Assembly: GCA_002402585.1 (NCBI GenBank)
Contig: DHGC01000025.1
Span: 48,313 to 112,312, forward strand
Direction of reading: 5' to 3'
Source: Erysipelotrichaceae bacterium UBA4808
Lineage (GTDB): Bacteria; Bacillota_I; Bacilli_A; Erysipelotrichales; Erysipelotrichaceae
Length of the DNA: 64,000 nt
Shown: piece by piece, positions 10,013 to 18,226 of the stretch
How the letters are laid out: every line of letters starts with the position of its first letter
Position numbering within the stretch: position 1 is the stretch's first letter
Notes under the pieces: model-generated
The model's input: only the letters and a program-made list of their open reading frames with translations
What the model was told of the DNA's origin: nothing
Databases searched by the model: none
Program-made: the position numbers and the translations under genes

Positions 10013-10372
10013 CTAACCAATCACCCTAACGCCTTGGACATAAACATTGATCGCATTGAATTTTAAATCCAATGACTTTTCCAAAACATATTTGGTTTTC
10101 TTTTGTACTTCATTAACGACTTCAGAGATTTTGACACCAAAACCAATGACCAAATAAAGATCAAGTTCCAGTCCTTTTGCTCCATCACGAACAATTACAC
10201 CTCTACTATAATTTTCTTTACGTAATAGCTCGGCAATGCCATCTTTGACGACTTTTTGTGAAGCCATACCAACAACACCGTAACACTCAGTTACAACACC
10301 ACCTGCCAAACTAGCAATCGCATCATGCGAGATATTGATATTACCTAATTGCGTTGAACGCTCTATTGACAT
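10013..10372 (-). CDS. Asp23/Gls24 family envelope stress response protein (YloU-like)
   Basis: Small 119-residue protein of the Asp23 family. Relatives are membrane-associated through partners and linked to cell envelope stress. The N-terminal GNINISHDAIASLAGG and the central LDLYLVIGFGVKI strand pattern match the family. It is the first gene of the asp23-fakA-recG-rnc-gltD-polC run. It has a strong Shine-Dalgarno, AAGGAGAT, 6 nt before its ATG, and an extended -10 promoter just upstream. Its exact molecular activity is not known. Confidence 0.9.
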   Translation of the reverse strand: MSIERSTQLGNINISHDAIASLAGGVVTECYGVVGMASQKVVKDGIAELLRKENYSRGVIVRDGAKGLELDLYLVIGFGVKISEVVNEVQKKTKYVLEKSLDLKFNAINVYVQGVRVIG

Positions 10373-10395
10373 ACTGATCTCCTTTTAATAAGTTC

Positions 10396-10404
10396 ATTAT
10401 AACA
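10396..10404 (-). promoter_or_regulatory. Promoter of the asp23 operon
   Basis: Extended -10 TGT-TATAAT with the TATAAT at 10401-10396, about 20 nt upstream of the asp23 Shine-Dalgarno. No good -35 is visible. Confidence 0.65.
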
Positions 10405-10426
10405 AATAATCTGCCTTTTTCACATT

Positions 10427-11182
10427 TTAAGAGTCACAAGAGAAACTATACGGCACGGCTGTGATTTCGTCAATCGCGATACAATCATGATTTGGATTCA
10501 AAGCATTCCGAATCTTAAGATAATCGTTCAAGACATGTAAGCTGGATAAAGCCGTATAAACCTGAATTCCATCCATCATACGTAGATGTGCATAATATAC
10601 ATCATACGATTTCGGTTCACTTTTAAGCTCGGAGATATTCATTAAATTCTCAGCACTTAAACTTAACAAAGCTTCCGCCAAACGTTCATGTGCAATGGTA
10701 TCTGTATATCCACTAATCAAAGGTACACCAATTGGATAGTTCATTGTAGAAGCATCCAAATTAATGGCCTGGTTGTTTTCTAGCAAAATCAGATTCTCAT
10801 CAATAAGATGTGCTAAGATCCGATATTCATTCACATGAACTAAGACCTCATTGAAATGTGGATACTTAATTGTATACGATGCAATAAGAGCCTCTTCATC
10901 AATTTTTTGGCTCAAACGTATTCCAGAAGTTAAACCTACTTTACCCTGTGTATTTAACCATAAGATCTCTTGAAGATAACTTGATTTCAATACACGATTA
11001 CCCGTTACATCAATCTTTTTTAAATCAAAATAGTCAAAGTGAATCACAGCATAACTTGAACCAACCAAGAGAAACAAACTAAGCAAACTTATAAAAAACC
11101 GTTTGAGCTTCATGCGCTTCAAAGCTTGTTTCTTAGCGCGTTGTTCAGCTATCAACACATCAACGGATGGAACTTCAGCCAT
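10427..11182 (-). CDS. divIB: Cell division protein DivIB/FtsQ
   Basis: Bitopic divisome protein that binds FtsL and DivIC and helps activate septal peptidoglycan synthesis. It has a basic cytoplasmic N-terminus, one membrane segment (about 27-49), a POTRA domain starting at YFDLKKIDVTGN, and a beta domain ending in a short tail. The length is 251 residues from the ATG at 11182. This start overlaps the murB stop by 8 nt and has GGAG 5 nt upstream. The open frame extends 8 codons further, but that start lacks a ribosome site. It is the last gene of murG-murB-divIB, a fragment of the division and cell wall cluster without ftsZ or ftsA nearby. Confidence 0.9.
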   Translation of the reverse strand: MAEVPSVDVLIAEQRAKKQALKRMKLKRFFISLLSLFLLVGSSYAVIHFDYFDLKKIDVTGNRVLKSSYLQEILWLNTQGKVGLTSGIRLSQKIDEEALIASYTIKYPHFNEVLVHVNEYRILAHLIDENLILLENNQAINLDASTMNYPIGVPLISGYTDTIAHERLAEALLSLSAENLMNISELKSEPKSYDVYYAHLRMMDGIQVYTALSSLHVLNDYLKIRNALNPNHDCIAIDEITAVPYSFSCDS

Positions 11183-12083
11183 GATGACTCCAATTAAAGA
11201 ATTCAATTTCAGGATTAAGTTTAATCTTAAACATTTCTTCTACTTTCGCCTGTGCCAAACATATCAAGTCTAAGACATCCTGTGCTTTTGCATCATCCAC
11301 GTTCACAATGAAGTTGCTGTGTTTCTCAGAAAACATCGCTCCACCAATACGATGACCCCTCAAACCAACGGCATCAATACAAGACCACGCACTCATTGTA
11401 TCTGGGTTTCTAAACACACTCCCAGCACTGGGAAGATCCAAAGGTTGTGATGCGATACGTCTTTGACGACGTTCTTCCATCGTATGTAAAATACGTTCTT
11501 TATCTGCATTATTACAGTTGAACACAGCCTCAAGAATAATCCAATCACGATGATTCATAAAGCTTGTACTGCGATATTTCACTTCGATTTCATTTTTTTC
11601 GACCCATTCAGCGCGTAAATTTCGATAAACAAGGATTTTTTCCAAGCATTCATACATATCATGTTTATATGCACCTGCATTCATAAATAAGGCTCCACCT
11701 AGGGATCCAGGAATACCGGATGCAAACTCAAAGCCACTCAAGGCATGATCCGCTGCTAAGTAGGCCATTGCAATCAAACTGACGCCCGCTTGAACAAAGA
11801 TCTTGTTGCCTTGGAAAACAACCGATTTCAAACAACGATCCAATTTTATGATCAAACCTGGATAATGAACATCGCTCGCTAAGATGTTTGATCCCATACC
11901 CCATATTTTGAACGGTATATCATCTTCTTGAAGCTCTTTCAGTAATCCAAGTAATGCATTCAAGTCATGTGGATAAATCATCGCATCGATCGTGCCACCA
12001 ACCCTAAGACTTGTGTATTTTTTTAATGAGACTTGAAGTTTGATTTCACCATAACTTTGGTATTTCGTATAACGTTCCGACAT
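11175..12083 (-). CDS. murB: UDP-N-acetylenolpyruvoylglucosamine reductase MurB (type II)
   Basis: FAD enzyme that reduces UDP-GlcNAc-enolpyruvate to UDP-MurNAc with NADPH, the second step of peptidoglycan precursor synthesis. Visible are the FAD-binding GMGSNILASD and GGALFMNAGAY, the active-site KYRSTSF, and the C-terminal SEKHSNFIVN typical of short type II MurB. The length is 302 residues. The ATG at 12083 overlaps the murG stop as TGATG and has GAGG 7 nt upstream. A GTG one codon earlier has only a 4-nt spacer, so I rejected it. The murG-murB-divIB order is common in Bacillota. Confidence 0.95.
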   Translation of the reverse strand: MSERYTKYQSYGEIKLQVSLKKYTSLRVGGTIDAMIYPHDLNALLGLLKELQEDDIPFKIWGMGSNILASDVHYPGLIIKLDRCLKSVVFQGNKIFVQAGVSLIAMAYLAADHALSGFEFASGIPGSLGGALFMNAGAYKHDMYECLEKILVYRNLRAEWVEKNEIEVKYRSTSFMNHRDWIILEAVFNCNNADKERILHTMEERRQRRIASQPLDLPSAGSVFRNPDTMSAWSCIDAVGLRGHRIGGAMFSEKHSNFIVNVDDAKAQDVLDLICLAQAKVEEMFKIKLNPEIEFFNWSHHG

Positions 12084-13159
12084 CACATTACCTCATCGAT
12101 CCAAGCAATAAAATCTTCTGCTGCATTGATTCTTCCAAAAGCCTTTGCTTGCGCACGCATCGAATTCAAACGCTCAGAATCCTTGGTTAAATCTAAAATC
12201 AACATGCTCAAGCGTTGAACATCACAATCTTTTTCTTCAACTAGGATGCTTGCACCTGCATCATATAATACCTTCGCATTATGATACTGGTGATTATTCG
12301 GCACATAAGGACTTGGAATAATGATTGATGGACAACCACTGACCATGATTTCCGCAGCCGTCGTCGCCCCACCTCGTGTTACCATCAAGCTTACTTCATG
12401 CATTGCTTGAACTTGATTGATGTAAGGAACGATTTTTAGATACTTCGTTTCATCATGTGCTTCAATGAAAGCATCATAATGTTGCTTCCCTGTTACATAG
12501 ATACACTGTAATTGATGCTCATCCAAAAGAGCCAATACACTTCCCATCAACGCATTGATGGAAGCAGAACCCAAAGAGCCCATGACAAACAATACGCTTG
12601 GTTTTTTAGGATCCAAATTCAACTCTCTTAATAAAGATTTCGTTATGGGTTTGTTTTTAAAGTCATATGTTCTTGGGTTTCCAATCAGACGTGTCTTAAA
12701 ACTTGGAAACTGGTTGAGATTCGCTTCATAACTTGCCGCAATTCCATCCACATGTTTCGCAAGGAAAAGATTAGCCTTTCCAGCAACTGCATTTTGCTCA
12801 TGTAAAAAAGTCTTGACTCCCAATTTCTTAGCTTCTAGGATGACAGGAACACATACATACCCTCCAAATCCGATTACAAGATCAGGTTTAAACGTTTCCA
12901 GTATGTTTCGAACTGCTTTACGATTAAAAAATAAAGTATAAAGCGCATAAAGTTTATTCAAGATGTTTCCTTGAATTCCCTTTGTTTGAATTCCTTGGAA
13001 AGGAAACCCCGCTTGTGGAACCAAATGAGCTTCCATACGGTCATCATTGCCAATGAATAAGAGCTCATGGTTTGTGTCTTGATCTTTATAGGCCTGAGCA
13101 AGTGCCAATGCAGGATAGATATGACCTCCAGTACCGCCCGTCACAATACAAATTTTCAT
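12083..13159 (-). CDS. murG: Undecaprenyl-PP-MurNAc-pentapeptide UDP-GlcNAc transferase MurG
   Basis: Peripheral membrane glycosyltransferase (GT28) that makes lipid II from lipid I and UDP-GlcNAc. The N-terminal GGTGGHIYPALALA loop and the C-terminal TRGGATTAAEIMVSGCPSI donor-binding motif are clear. It has 358 residues, the usual length. It is first in the murG-murB-divIB operon, with an AAGGGAG ribosome site and an extended -10 promoter in a 67-nt divergent intergenic region shared with the HAD gene. Confidence 0.97.
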   Translation of the reverse strand: MKICIVTGGTGGHIYPALALAQAYKDQDTNHELLFIGNDDRMEAHLVPQAGFPFQGIQTKGIQGNILNKLYALYTLFFNRKAVRNILETFKPDLVIGFGGYVCVPVILEAKKLGVKTFLHEQNAVAGKANLFLAKHVDGIAASYEANLNQFPSFKTRLIGNPRTYDFKNKPITKSLLRELNLDPKKPSVLFVMGSLGSASINALMGSVLALLDEHQLQCIYVTGKQHYDAFIEAHDETKYLKIVPYINQVQAMHEVSLMVTRGGATTAAEIMVSGCPSIIIPSPYVPNNHQYHNAKVLYDAGASILVEEKDCDVQRLSMLILDLTKDSERLNSMRAQAKAFGRINAAEDFIAWIDEVM

Positions 13160-13182
13160 GTGAAGACTCCCTTCGCTAAGTC

Positions 13183-13191
13183 ATTATATCA
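13183..13191 (-). promoter_or_regulatory. Promoter of the murG operon
   Basis: Extended -10 TGA-TATAAT (TATAAT at 13188-13183), with a leader of about 16 nt that contains AAGGGAG. It is divergent from the HAD-gene promoter. Confidence 0.65.
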
Positions 13192-13214
13192 TAATCCAAA
13201 AAAGCACTTTATGC

Positions 13215-13226
13215 TAAAATAGAGTC
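13215..13226 (+). promoter_or_regulatory. Leaderless promoter of the HAD phosphatase gene
   Basis: Extended -10 TGC-TAAAAT (13215-13220), then AGAGTC, then ATG at 13227. There is no Shine-Dalgarno. The same AGAGTC-ATG string follows the -10 box at the dnaE minigene. Confidence 0.6.
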
Positions 13227-13883
13227 ATGAAATACAAATGTTTAGTCTTAGATCACGATGATACTGTCGTTGATAGTTCCAGAACAATCCACTATCCCGC
13301 TTTTCTAGATACATTGCGTCAGTTGAGACCTAATTTTGATTTGCTTACGTTTGATGAATTCAATCATCATTGCTTTGCATATGGCTTTCATCATCTCTGT
13401 GAAGTTCGATATGGCTTTGATAAAACTGAAATGATGAAGGAATATGAAATATGGAAACAACACACGCAAAGTAAACAAGCACCTGCCTTTGATGGTTGGT
13501 ATGCGTTATTACATCAATTCAAAGCACAGGGAGGAGTCATCATTGTTGTTTCATATTCTGAGTCAAAAGAGATACTCCGGGACTATCAGGATCACTTTGG
13601 ATTAATACCCGATCGCATCTATGGATACGATGCAGGGCCTGAGAATATCAAACCACATTCAAAACCCATTGTGGATGTTTTAAAAGACTTTCGACTTAAG
13701 CATGAAGACATCTGTGTCATCGATGACATGCCAGTAGGTCTCGCAATGGCAGAAAACGCAGATGTTGATTTCATTTGGGCAAAATGGGCGCATACCGATG
13801 AAAGGCTTTTAGAGCAAATTAAAAAAACATCTCAACACGCATGTTCAGATGTTCAAGATCTCTATGAATACCTTGATTTTTAG
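13227..13883 (+). CDS. HAD-superfamily phosphatase, substrate unknown
   Basis: Cytosolic haloacid-dehalogenase-fold hydrolase of 218 residues. Motif I is LVLDHDDTVVDS with nucleophile D9 and acid/base D11. Motif II is the VVSYSES region. Motif III is a lysine near NIKPHSKP, and motif IV is CVIDDMP. An alpha-helical C1 cap lies between motifs I and II, as in phosphoglycolate-phosphatase-like enzymes. Substrates cannot be read from the sequence. It stands alone on the + strand, divergent from murG. It has a predicted leaderless start and overlaps the rhodanese gene tail to tail by 4 nt. Confidence 0.85.
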   Translation: MKYKCLVLDHDDTVVDSSRTIHYPAFLDTLRQLRPNFDLLTFDEFNHHCFAYGFHHLCEVRYGFDKTEMMKEYEIWKQHTQSKQAPAFDGWYALLHQFKAQGGVIIVVSYSESKEILRDYQDHFGLIPDRIYGYDAGPENIKPHSKPIVDVLKDFRLKHEDICVIDDMPVGLAMAENADVDFIWAKWAHTDERLLEQIKKTSQHACSDVQDLYEYLDF

Positions 13884-14200
13884 ATCAAACCGTAACGCCA
13901 GGTACCAACGCCACCAATATTGTGAACATCACTATAACCTAAACGTTTTACATATGCTGCCGCATCCGATGCACGTGCACCGCTGTAGCAAATGATAAAA
14001 ATCTTTGCGTCTTTATTCGGTGCTACTTTTACAAATTCAGTTGGTACAGTGTGTAAAGGTACATTGATGCTTCCCTCGATGTGTCCATCTTCTTCAAATT
14101 CTTCTATCGTACGTACATCGATTAGAATGATATTCTTATCGTTTTTTAATTGTTTGTATGCTTCTTCCTGACTTAATTGATTACGACCAAAATTAAACAT
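13880..14200 (-). CDS. Single-domain rhodanese-like protein
   Basis: Small sulfurtransferase-fold protein of 106 residues from the ATG at 14200, which has AAGGAG 8 nt upstream. The longer open frame, starting 14 codons earlier, lacks a ribosome site and was rejected. The active-site loop is CYSGARA, with the persulfide-forming cysteine. The IDVRTIEEFEEDGHIEGSINVPL stretch is typical of the fold. It resembles YqhL or PspE-type rhodaneses. The sulfur acceptor is unknown. It has its own promoter after the ruvB terminator. Confidence 0.88.
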   Translation of the reverse strand: MFNFGRNQLSQEEAYKQLKNDKNIILIDVRTIEEFEEDGHIEGSINVPLHTVPTEFVKVAPNKDAKIFIICYSGARASDAAAYVKRLGYSDVHNIGGVGTWRYGLI

Positions 14201-14227
14201 GTGTCCCTCTCCTTGATTTACTAGACA

Positions 14228-14236
14228 ATAATAGCA
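14228..14236 (-). promoter_or_regulatory. Promoter of the rhodanese gene
   Basis: Extended -10 TGC-TATTAT (TATTAT at 14233-14228), immediately downstream of the ruvB terminator U-run and upstream of AAGGAG. Confidence 0.5.
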
Positions 14237-14245
14237 CATCAAAAT

Positions 14246-14282
14246 AAAAAAACAAGAGTTTTACTCAAAGAGTCCCTCTTGT
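14246..14282 (-). terminator. ruvB intrinsic terminator
   Basis: Perfect 7-bp arms ACAAGAG (14282-14276) and CTCTTGT (14258-14252), with a further inner helix, followed by TTTTTTT. The 5' arm lies in the last ruvB codons. Confidence 0.75.
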
Positions 14283-15262
14283 ATAAGAATGCCTAAATGT
14301 TGGTATGCTTTTTGGGTCACGACACGTCCACGTGCGGTACGATTGATGAAGCCAATCTGCAAAAGATAGGGTTCATAAACATCTTCCAAAGTCATGGCTT
14401 CTTCCTGAATGCTCGATGCGATCGCATCCAAACCTACAGGACCACCATTGAAACGTTCGATGATGCCTTTCAGATAACGAATATCCACATCATCTAAACC
14501 TAAATGATCAACTTTCAATCGATCCAATGCGAGTTCCGCAACTTTGATATCAATATGTCCATCATTTAAGACCTGCGCGAAATCACGTACACGTCTAAAC
14601 AATCGATTTGCGATGCGTGGTGTTCCACGACTACGCTTGGCGATTTCATTGATCGCTGCTTGATCGATGCTGGTCTCCATGACTCTTGAAGTCCGTTCGA
14701 TGATTTGCTTCAACTCCGCATGTGAGTAATAATCCAACTTGCTTACGATACCGAAACGATCCCGTAAGGGAGCTGTTAAATCCCCTGCTCTTGTCGTCGC
14801 ACCCACCAATGTGAATGGTGGAAGTTCCAAACGAATCGAACGTACTGAAGCTTCTTTACCTACAACCACATCAATCGCATAATCCTCCATGGCTGGATAA
14901 AGAACTTCTTCGACAGCTTTTGGTAAACGATGAATTTCATCAATAAACAAAACGTCCCCAGCTTGAAGCGTACTGAGAATCGCCGCAAGATCACCGGATC
15001 GCTCGATGCTCGGTCCACTGGTGATACGGATGTTGCTTTCCATCTCATGCGATAGAATGTAGGCTAAGGTTGTTTTACCCAGACCTGGTGGCCCATACAA
15101 CAAGACATGGTCCAAGCTTTCTTCACGTGACTTCGCTGCTTGTATAAAGATACGAAGATTCTCTTTTAAACCGGTTTGACCCACATATTCATTTAAACTT
15201 TGGGGACGTAAATTAACGTCCTCATCTTCTTGCGTCAAATTTGATGATAATAAGCGTTCCAT
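14261..15262 (-). CDS. ruvB: Holliday junction branch migration ATPase RuvB
   Basis: AAA+ hexameric motor that drives branch migration with RuvA. Walker A is YGPPGLGKT, Walker B is LFIDEIHR, sensor 1 is GATTRAG, and the C-terminal winged helix contains [10 protein letters not shown]. The length is 333 residues from the ATG at 15262, which has AAGGAG upstream. The open frame begins 13 codons earlier inside ruvA but without a ribosome site. It follows ruvA with a 1-nt gap and ends in a terminator. Confidence 0.97.
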   Translation of the reverse strand: MERLLSSNLTQEDEDVNLRPQSLNEYVGQTGLKENLRIFIQAAKSREESLDHVLLYGPPGLGKTTLAYILSHEMESNIRITSGPSIERSGDLAAILSTLQAGDVLFIDEIHRLPKAVEEVLYPAMEDYAIDVVVGKEASVRSIRLELPPFTLVGATTRAGDLTAPLRDRFGIVSKLDYYSHAELKQIIERTSRVMETSIDQAAINEIAKRSRGTPRIANRLFRRVRDFAQVLNDGHIDIKVAELALDRLKVDHLGLDDVDIRYLKGIIERFNGGPVGLDAIASSIQEEAMTLEDVYEPYLLQIGFINRTARGRVVTQKAYQHLGILIQEGLFE

Positions 15263-15263
15263 C

Positions 15264-15842
15264 TTATTGTCTCCTTCTTTGAGCCAAAAGCTGTAATGCA
15301 AGCTTCAATATAACATCGACACTCTCATTGCTCGATTTCTCAAGTTCCTTAAGTAAAGGTGTTAATTCATTTTGTTTGTATCCGAGAGCCTTTAATGCCT
15401 CCAGTGCTTCTTGAACAGATCTTGACCCCTTCACTTCTTCATTACGTATGGAGATAAGTTTTCCCTTAAGATCCAAGATGATTTGTGAAGCCGTCTTTGC
15501 ACCGATGCCAGGTAAGCGTTTGAGATAATCCAAATCCGCATTTTCAATCGCCAAAACCAGTTGTTCAAAACGTGAAGCCGCAAAGATCGCGTTCGCTGTC
15601 TTACAACCAACGCCTTTGACACTGATCAGCTTTAAGAAGAACTCATATTCCTGCAAATTCAAGAATCCATAAAGACTGTGTTCATCCTCGCGGATGTATT
15701 GATACGTATATAAACAGACCTCTTCATTGAGCTTCAAACGTTCCGGATATGCGAAAAAGATTCGATAACCTAAACCCATATGATCTAGAATCACCCAATC
15801 TGATCCGTAACTATGAACTTTTCCAGTAATGTATGCAATCAT
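15264..15842 (-). CDS. ruvA: Holliday junction DNA helicase RuvA
   Basis: Tetrameric junction-binding subunit. It has an N-terminal OB fold (MIAYITGKV start), central helix-hairpin-helix motifs (VKGVGCKTA and LPGIGAKTA), and a C-terminal RuvB-binding domain. The length is 192 residues. There is no Shine-Dalgarno. A perfect extended -10 box ends 6 nt before the ATG, so a leaderless ruvAB transcript is predicted. The promoter overlaps the last codons of obg. Confidence 0.96.
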   Translation of the reverse strand: MIAYITGKVHSYGSDWVILDHMGLGYRIFFAYPERLKLNEEVCLYTYQYIREDEHSLYGFLNLQEYEFFLKLISVKGVGCKTANAIFAASRFEQLVLAIENADLDYLKRLPGIGAKTASQIILDLKGKLISIRNEEVKGSRSVQEALEALKALGYKQNELTPLLKELEKSSNESVDVILKLALQLLAQRRRQ

Positions 15843-15857
15843 AGATTTATTATAGCA
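15843..15857 (-). promoter_or_regulatory. Leaderless promoter of ruvAB
   Basis: TGC-TATAAT (TATAAT at 15854-15849), then AAATCT, then the ruvA ATG. No -35 match is visible; the TGn extension probably compensates. Confidence 0.65.
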
Positions 15858-15862
15858 CAGAG

Positions 15863-17134
15863 CTAGTCCATGAAGATGAACTGATAATCGTTGATGACAA
15901 TGACATCCCCATCTTGAGCACCCTTCTCACGAAGCGCGTCATCGACACCCAAATGACGAAGCGTACGCGCAAAGCGCTGTGCACCTTGTTCGGTTGTGAT
16001 GTCTGCTTTATGAAAGATACGTTCGATGCGGTCACCAGTGATGACATAAGTGTTCGCATTGAATTTCTTGATTTCGTATGGAACTTCTTCAATGAACTTA
16101 TAATGAACTGCTTCATTTTGAATTTCATCCATGATAAAGGTTTGTGTTGTAAGAAGAAGATCCGCAACGGCATAGAGAACAGGATCCAAACCTTCTTGAA
16201 TCAAAGTGATTGTTTCAAAGATTTTAAGATCTGGATAAGCTTCTTTGAAGCGTACAAGGTTCTCCTCAGCTCCTGGAAGATCCATCTTATTCGCCACAAC
16301 AACTTGAGGTCGCTCTAACAAACGATACTCATATTGACCAAGTTCATCATTGATGACACGATAATCGCTGACCGGATCACGATGATCCTCAGCACCCATA
16401 TCGATGATATGAATCAAGACACGGCAACGTTCGATGTGCTGTAGGAATTGATGACCCAAGCCTTTGCCTTGATGCGCACCCTCAATAAGTCCAGGTAAAT
16501 CTGCCAAGACAAAAGAACGACCATCTGGTACTTGCACGACACCCAATTGAGGAATTAGTGTTGTAAACGGATAGGCTGCAATTTCAGGTTTAGCTTTTGA
16601 TACGACGGATAAGAAAGTTGATTTACCCACGGATGGGAAACCGACCAAACCTACGTCTGCTAAAAGTTTTAATTCAATCTCGACATCCTTTTCTTCACCC
16701 AACTCACCTTTTTCTGCAAAATCTGGAGCAGGGTTGCGAGGTGTCGCAAAATGCCAGTTTCCGCGTCCACCACGACCCCCTTGGGCAATCGTAGCTTGTT
16801 GACCGTTTTCAATCAGATCCGCTAAGATTAAATCATGTTTGATGTCTTTGATGATTGTCCCTATCGGTACTTTGACAATGTAGTCATTCCCTGCTGGTCC
16901 ATGCATCTTCTTATTTAAACCACGACCACCATCTTGAGCAACGATCAGTCGGTTAAAACGTAAATCAAGTAAAGTAGATCTGTTGGAATCCGCTTCAAAG
17001 ATAACGCTTCCGCCATTACCACCATCACCGCCAAAAGGGCCGCCTAAAGGTACATACTTCTCACGCCGAAAAGAGGCCATACCATCGCCACCCTTACCCG
17101 CTTTAACTTTAATCTTTACGCGATCAATAAACAT
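15863..17134 (-). CDS. obg: GTPase ObgE/CgtA
   Basis: Essential ribosome-associated GTPase involved in 50S maturation and stress responses. It has a glycine-rich Obg domain (about 1-158), a G domain with GFPSVGKST, DLPGLIEGAHQG and NKMD, and a C-terminal OCT domain (about 340-423). The length is 423 residues. The Shine-Dalgarno GGAGGG precedes the ATG. It follows rpmA in the usual rplU-prp-rpmA-obg order, but a hairpin with a U-run separates it from rpmA, suggesting partial termination. Confidence 0.97.
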   Translation of the reverse strand: MFIDRVKIKVKAGKGGDGMASFRREKYVPLGGPFGGDGGNGGSVIFEADSNRSTLLDLRFNRLIVAQDGGRGLNKKMHGPAGNDYIVKVPIGTIIKDIKHDLILADLIENGQQATIAQGGRGGRGNWHFATPRNPAPDFAEKGELGEEKDVEIELKLLADVGLVGFPSVGKSTFLSVVSKAKPEIAAYPFTTLIPQLGVVQVPDGRSFVLADLPGLIEGAHQGKGLGHQFLQHIERCRVLIHIIDMGAEDHRDPVSDYRVINDELGQYEYRLLERPQVVVANKMDLPGAEENLVRFKEAYPDLKIFETITLIQEGLDPVLYAVADLLLTTQTFIMDEIQNEAVHYKFIEEVPYEIKKFNANTYVITGDRIERIFHKADITTEQGAQRFARTLRHLGVDDALREKGAQDGDVIVINDYQFIFMD

Positions 17135-17147
17135 TTTAACCCTCCGA

Positions 17148-17171
17148 TAAAAAAATCCCTGAACGGGATTT
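17148..17171 (-). terminator. Terminator/attenuator between rpmA and obg
   Basis: AAATCCC (17171-17165) and GGGATTT (17159-17153) pair around a GTTCA loop, followed by a U-run. It begins at the rpmA stop codon. Confidence 0.7.
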
Positions 17172-17455
17172 TATGCTTGTGGATAAACAGAAACTTTTTT
17201 CTTGTCTTTGCCTAAACGTTCAAACTTAACGATACCGTCGACTTTCGTAAACAACGTATCATCACTGCCACGTCCAACATTTGTACCAGGGTGGATTTTC
17301 GTTCCACGTTGACGATACAAAATTGAACCCGCTGTAGCAAATTGACCATCTGATTTTTTTGCACCTAAACGCTTCGAGTGACTGTCACGACCATTGCGTG
17401 ATGAACCAACACCCTTTTTAGAAGCGAATAATTGGATATTCAAGGTAAACTTCAT
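17171..17455 (-). CDS. rpmA: 50S ribosomal protein L27 (with cleavable N-terminal extension)
   Basis: Ribosomal protein near the peptidyl transferase centre. The sequence starts [19 protein letters not shown]. The NIQLFA part is the extension found in Bacillota that must be removed by the Prp protease before SKKG. The rest ([15 protein letters not shown]) is typical L27. It has 94 residues and a strong ribosome site, AAGGAGGTG. It follows prp by 2 nt. Confidence 0.97.
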   Translation of the reverse strand: MKFTLNIQLFASKKGVGSSRNGRDSHSKRLGAKKSDGQFATAGSILYRQRGTKIHPGTNVGRGSDDTLFTKVDGIVKFERLGKDKKKVSVYPQA

Positions 17456-17457
17456 AG

Positions 17458-17775
17458 CTACACCTCCTTAATTGTTATGTATTTTGATTGATTTTCTGCG
17501 AGCGTTTGAATTTGGATATAAAGCATCCGAAGCAACGCTTGTAGATTTTGATGATTCTTTAAGACTTTGATTTCAATCACAGCATCTGGAATCTCATTCA
17601 GACTTAATGCAACATCATCAGGATATGCCGCATCCAATGCATTCAAAGCGCCGGTTGCGATACTGCTGATGGAAGCACAAACTAAATCCGAACCTTTTGG
17701 ACCTGCATTCGCATGCCCAGAGATTTTGATACCCATGATCGAATCCATGTCCCTTACCACCACGACTTGGACCAT
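17458..17775 (-). CDS. prp: Ribosomal-processing cysteine protease Prp
   Basis: Cysteine protease that trims the N-terminus of L27. Counting from the ATG at 17775, the catalytic pair is His21 (in SGHANAG) and Cys33 (in DLVCASIS), matching the H22/C34 spacing of the family. It has 105 residues. The open frame reaches 9 codons further into rplU, but those codons are outside the conserved fold. The ATG used lies 1 nt after the rplU stop. Its place between rplU and rpmA is the conserved one. Confidence 0.93.
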   Translation of the reverse strand: MVQVVVVRDMDSIMGIKISGHANAGPKGSDLVCASISSIATGALNALDAAYPDDVALSLNEIPDAVIEIKVLKNHQNLQALLRMLYIQIQTLAENQSKYITIKEV

Positions 17776-17776
17776 A

Positions 17777-18088
17777 TTAAGCTTCGATAGCTTCGATGAC
17801 AAGTTTGGTATAAGGTTGACGATGACCTTGTTTGCGATGAGTAGAACCCTTCTTAGGTTTGTACTTATAGATAACGATCTTCTTTTCCTTACCTTGTTTT
17901 TCTACTATTGCGCTAACGGTCGCACCCTTAACATACGGTGTTCCGATTTTAGTGGATTTTGCATTGACAACCAATACTTTGTCAAATACAACCACTTCAC
18001 CAGCTTCAACTTCCAACTTTTCAACGTAGATACTTTGTCCTACTTCGACTTTTAGTTGTTTGCCACCTGTTTCAATAATTGCGTACAT
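17777..18088 (-). CDS. rplU: 50S ribosomal protein L21
   Basis: Large-subunit protein that binds 23S rRNA. The start [18 protein letters not shown] and the C-terminal [18 protein letters not shown] are diagnostic. It has 103 residues from the ATG at 18088, which has AAGGAGGTG upstream. Upstream in-frame codons belong to the leader RNA. First gene of rplU-prp-rpmA-obg, with a structured leader and a near-consensus promoter. Confidence 0.97.
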   Translation of the reverse strand: MYAIIETGGKQLKVEVGQSIYVEKLEVEAGEVVVFDKVLVVNAKSTKIGTPYVKGATVSAIVEKQGKEKKIVIYKYKPKKGSTHRKQGHRQPYTKLVIEAIEA

Positions 18089-18192
18089 GTTTTTGCACCT
18101 CCTTCTGTGTTTGAGACTCGCCGTGTGCGGTGGCCAATTTTGGCGCTTAAAAACCTTAACGTGCGGTTGCATCCTATAAAAGAGAATACAAC
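18089..18192 (-). ncRNA. Ribosomal protein L21 leader (autoregulatory candidate)
   Basis: About 100 nt between the mapped promoter and the rplU start. It contains a GCGCCAAAATTGGCC element followed by ACCGCACACGGCGAG just before the Shine-Dalgarno, resembling the L21 leader family of low-GC Gram-positives. Such leaders are thought to bind L21 and feed back on expression. The match is by eye only. Confidence 0.6.
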
Positions 18193-18198
18193 GTAGTT

Positions 18199-18226
18199 AG
18201 TATACCATAAAAACAGGTCTTGTCAA
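18199..18226 (-). promoter_or_regulatory. Promoter of the rplU operon
   Basis: TTGACA (18226-18221), a 16-nt spacer, TATACT (18204-18199). The -35 box overlaps the stop codon of the DUF554 gene. Confidence 0.8.

Noticed and set aside
12081..12086. GTG at 12086 as the murB start.
   Set aside because: The ATG at 12083 has a better spacing (7 nt) from GAGG than the GTG (4 nt).
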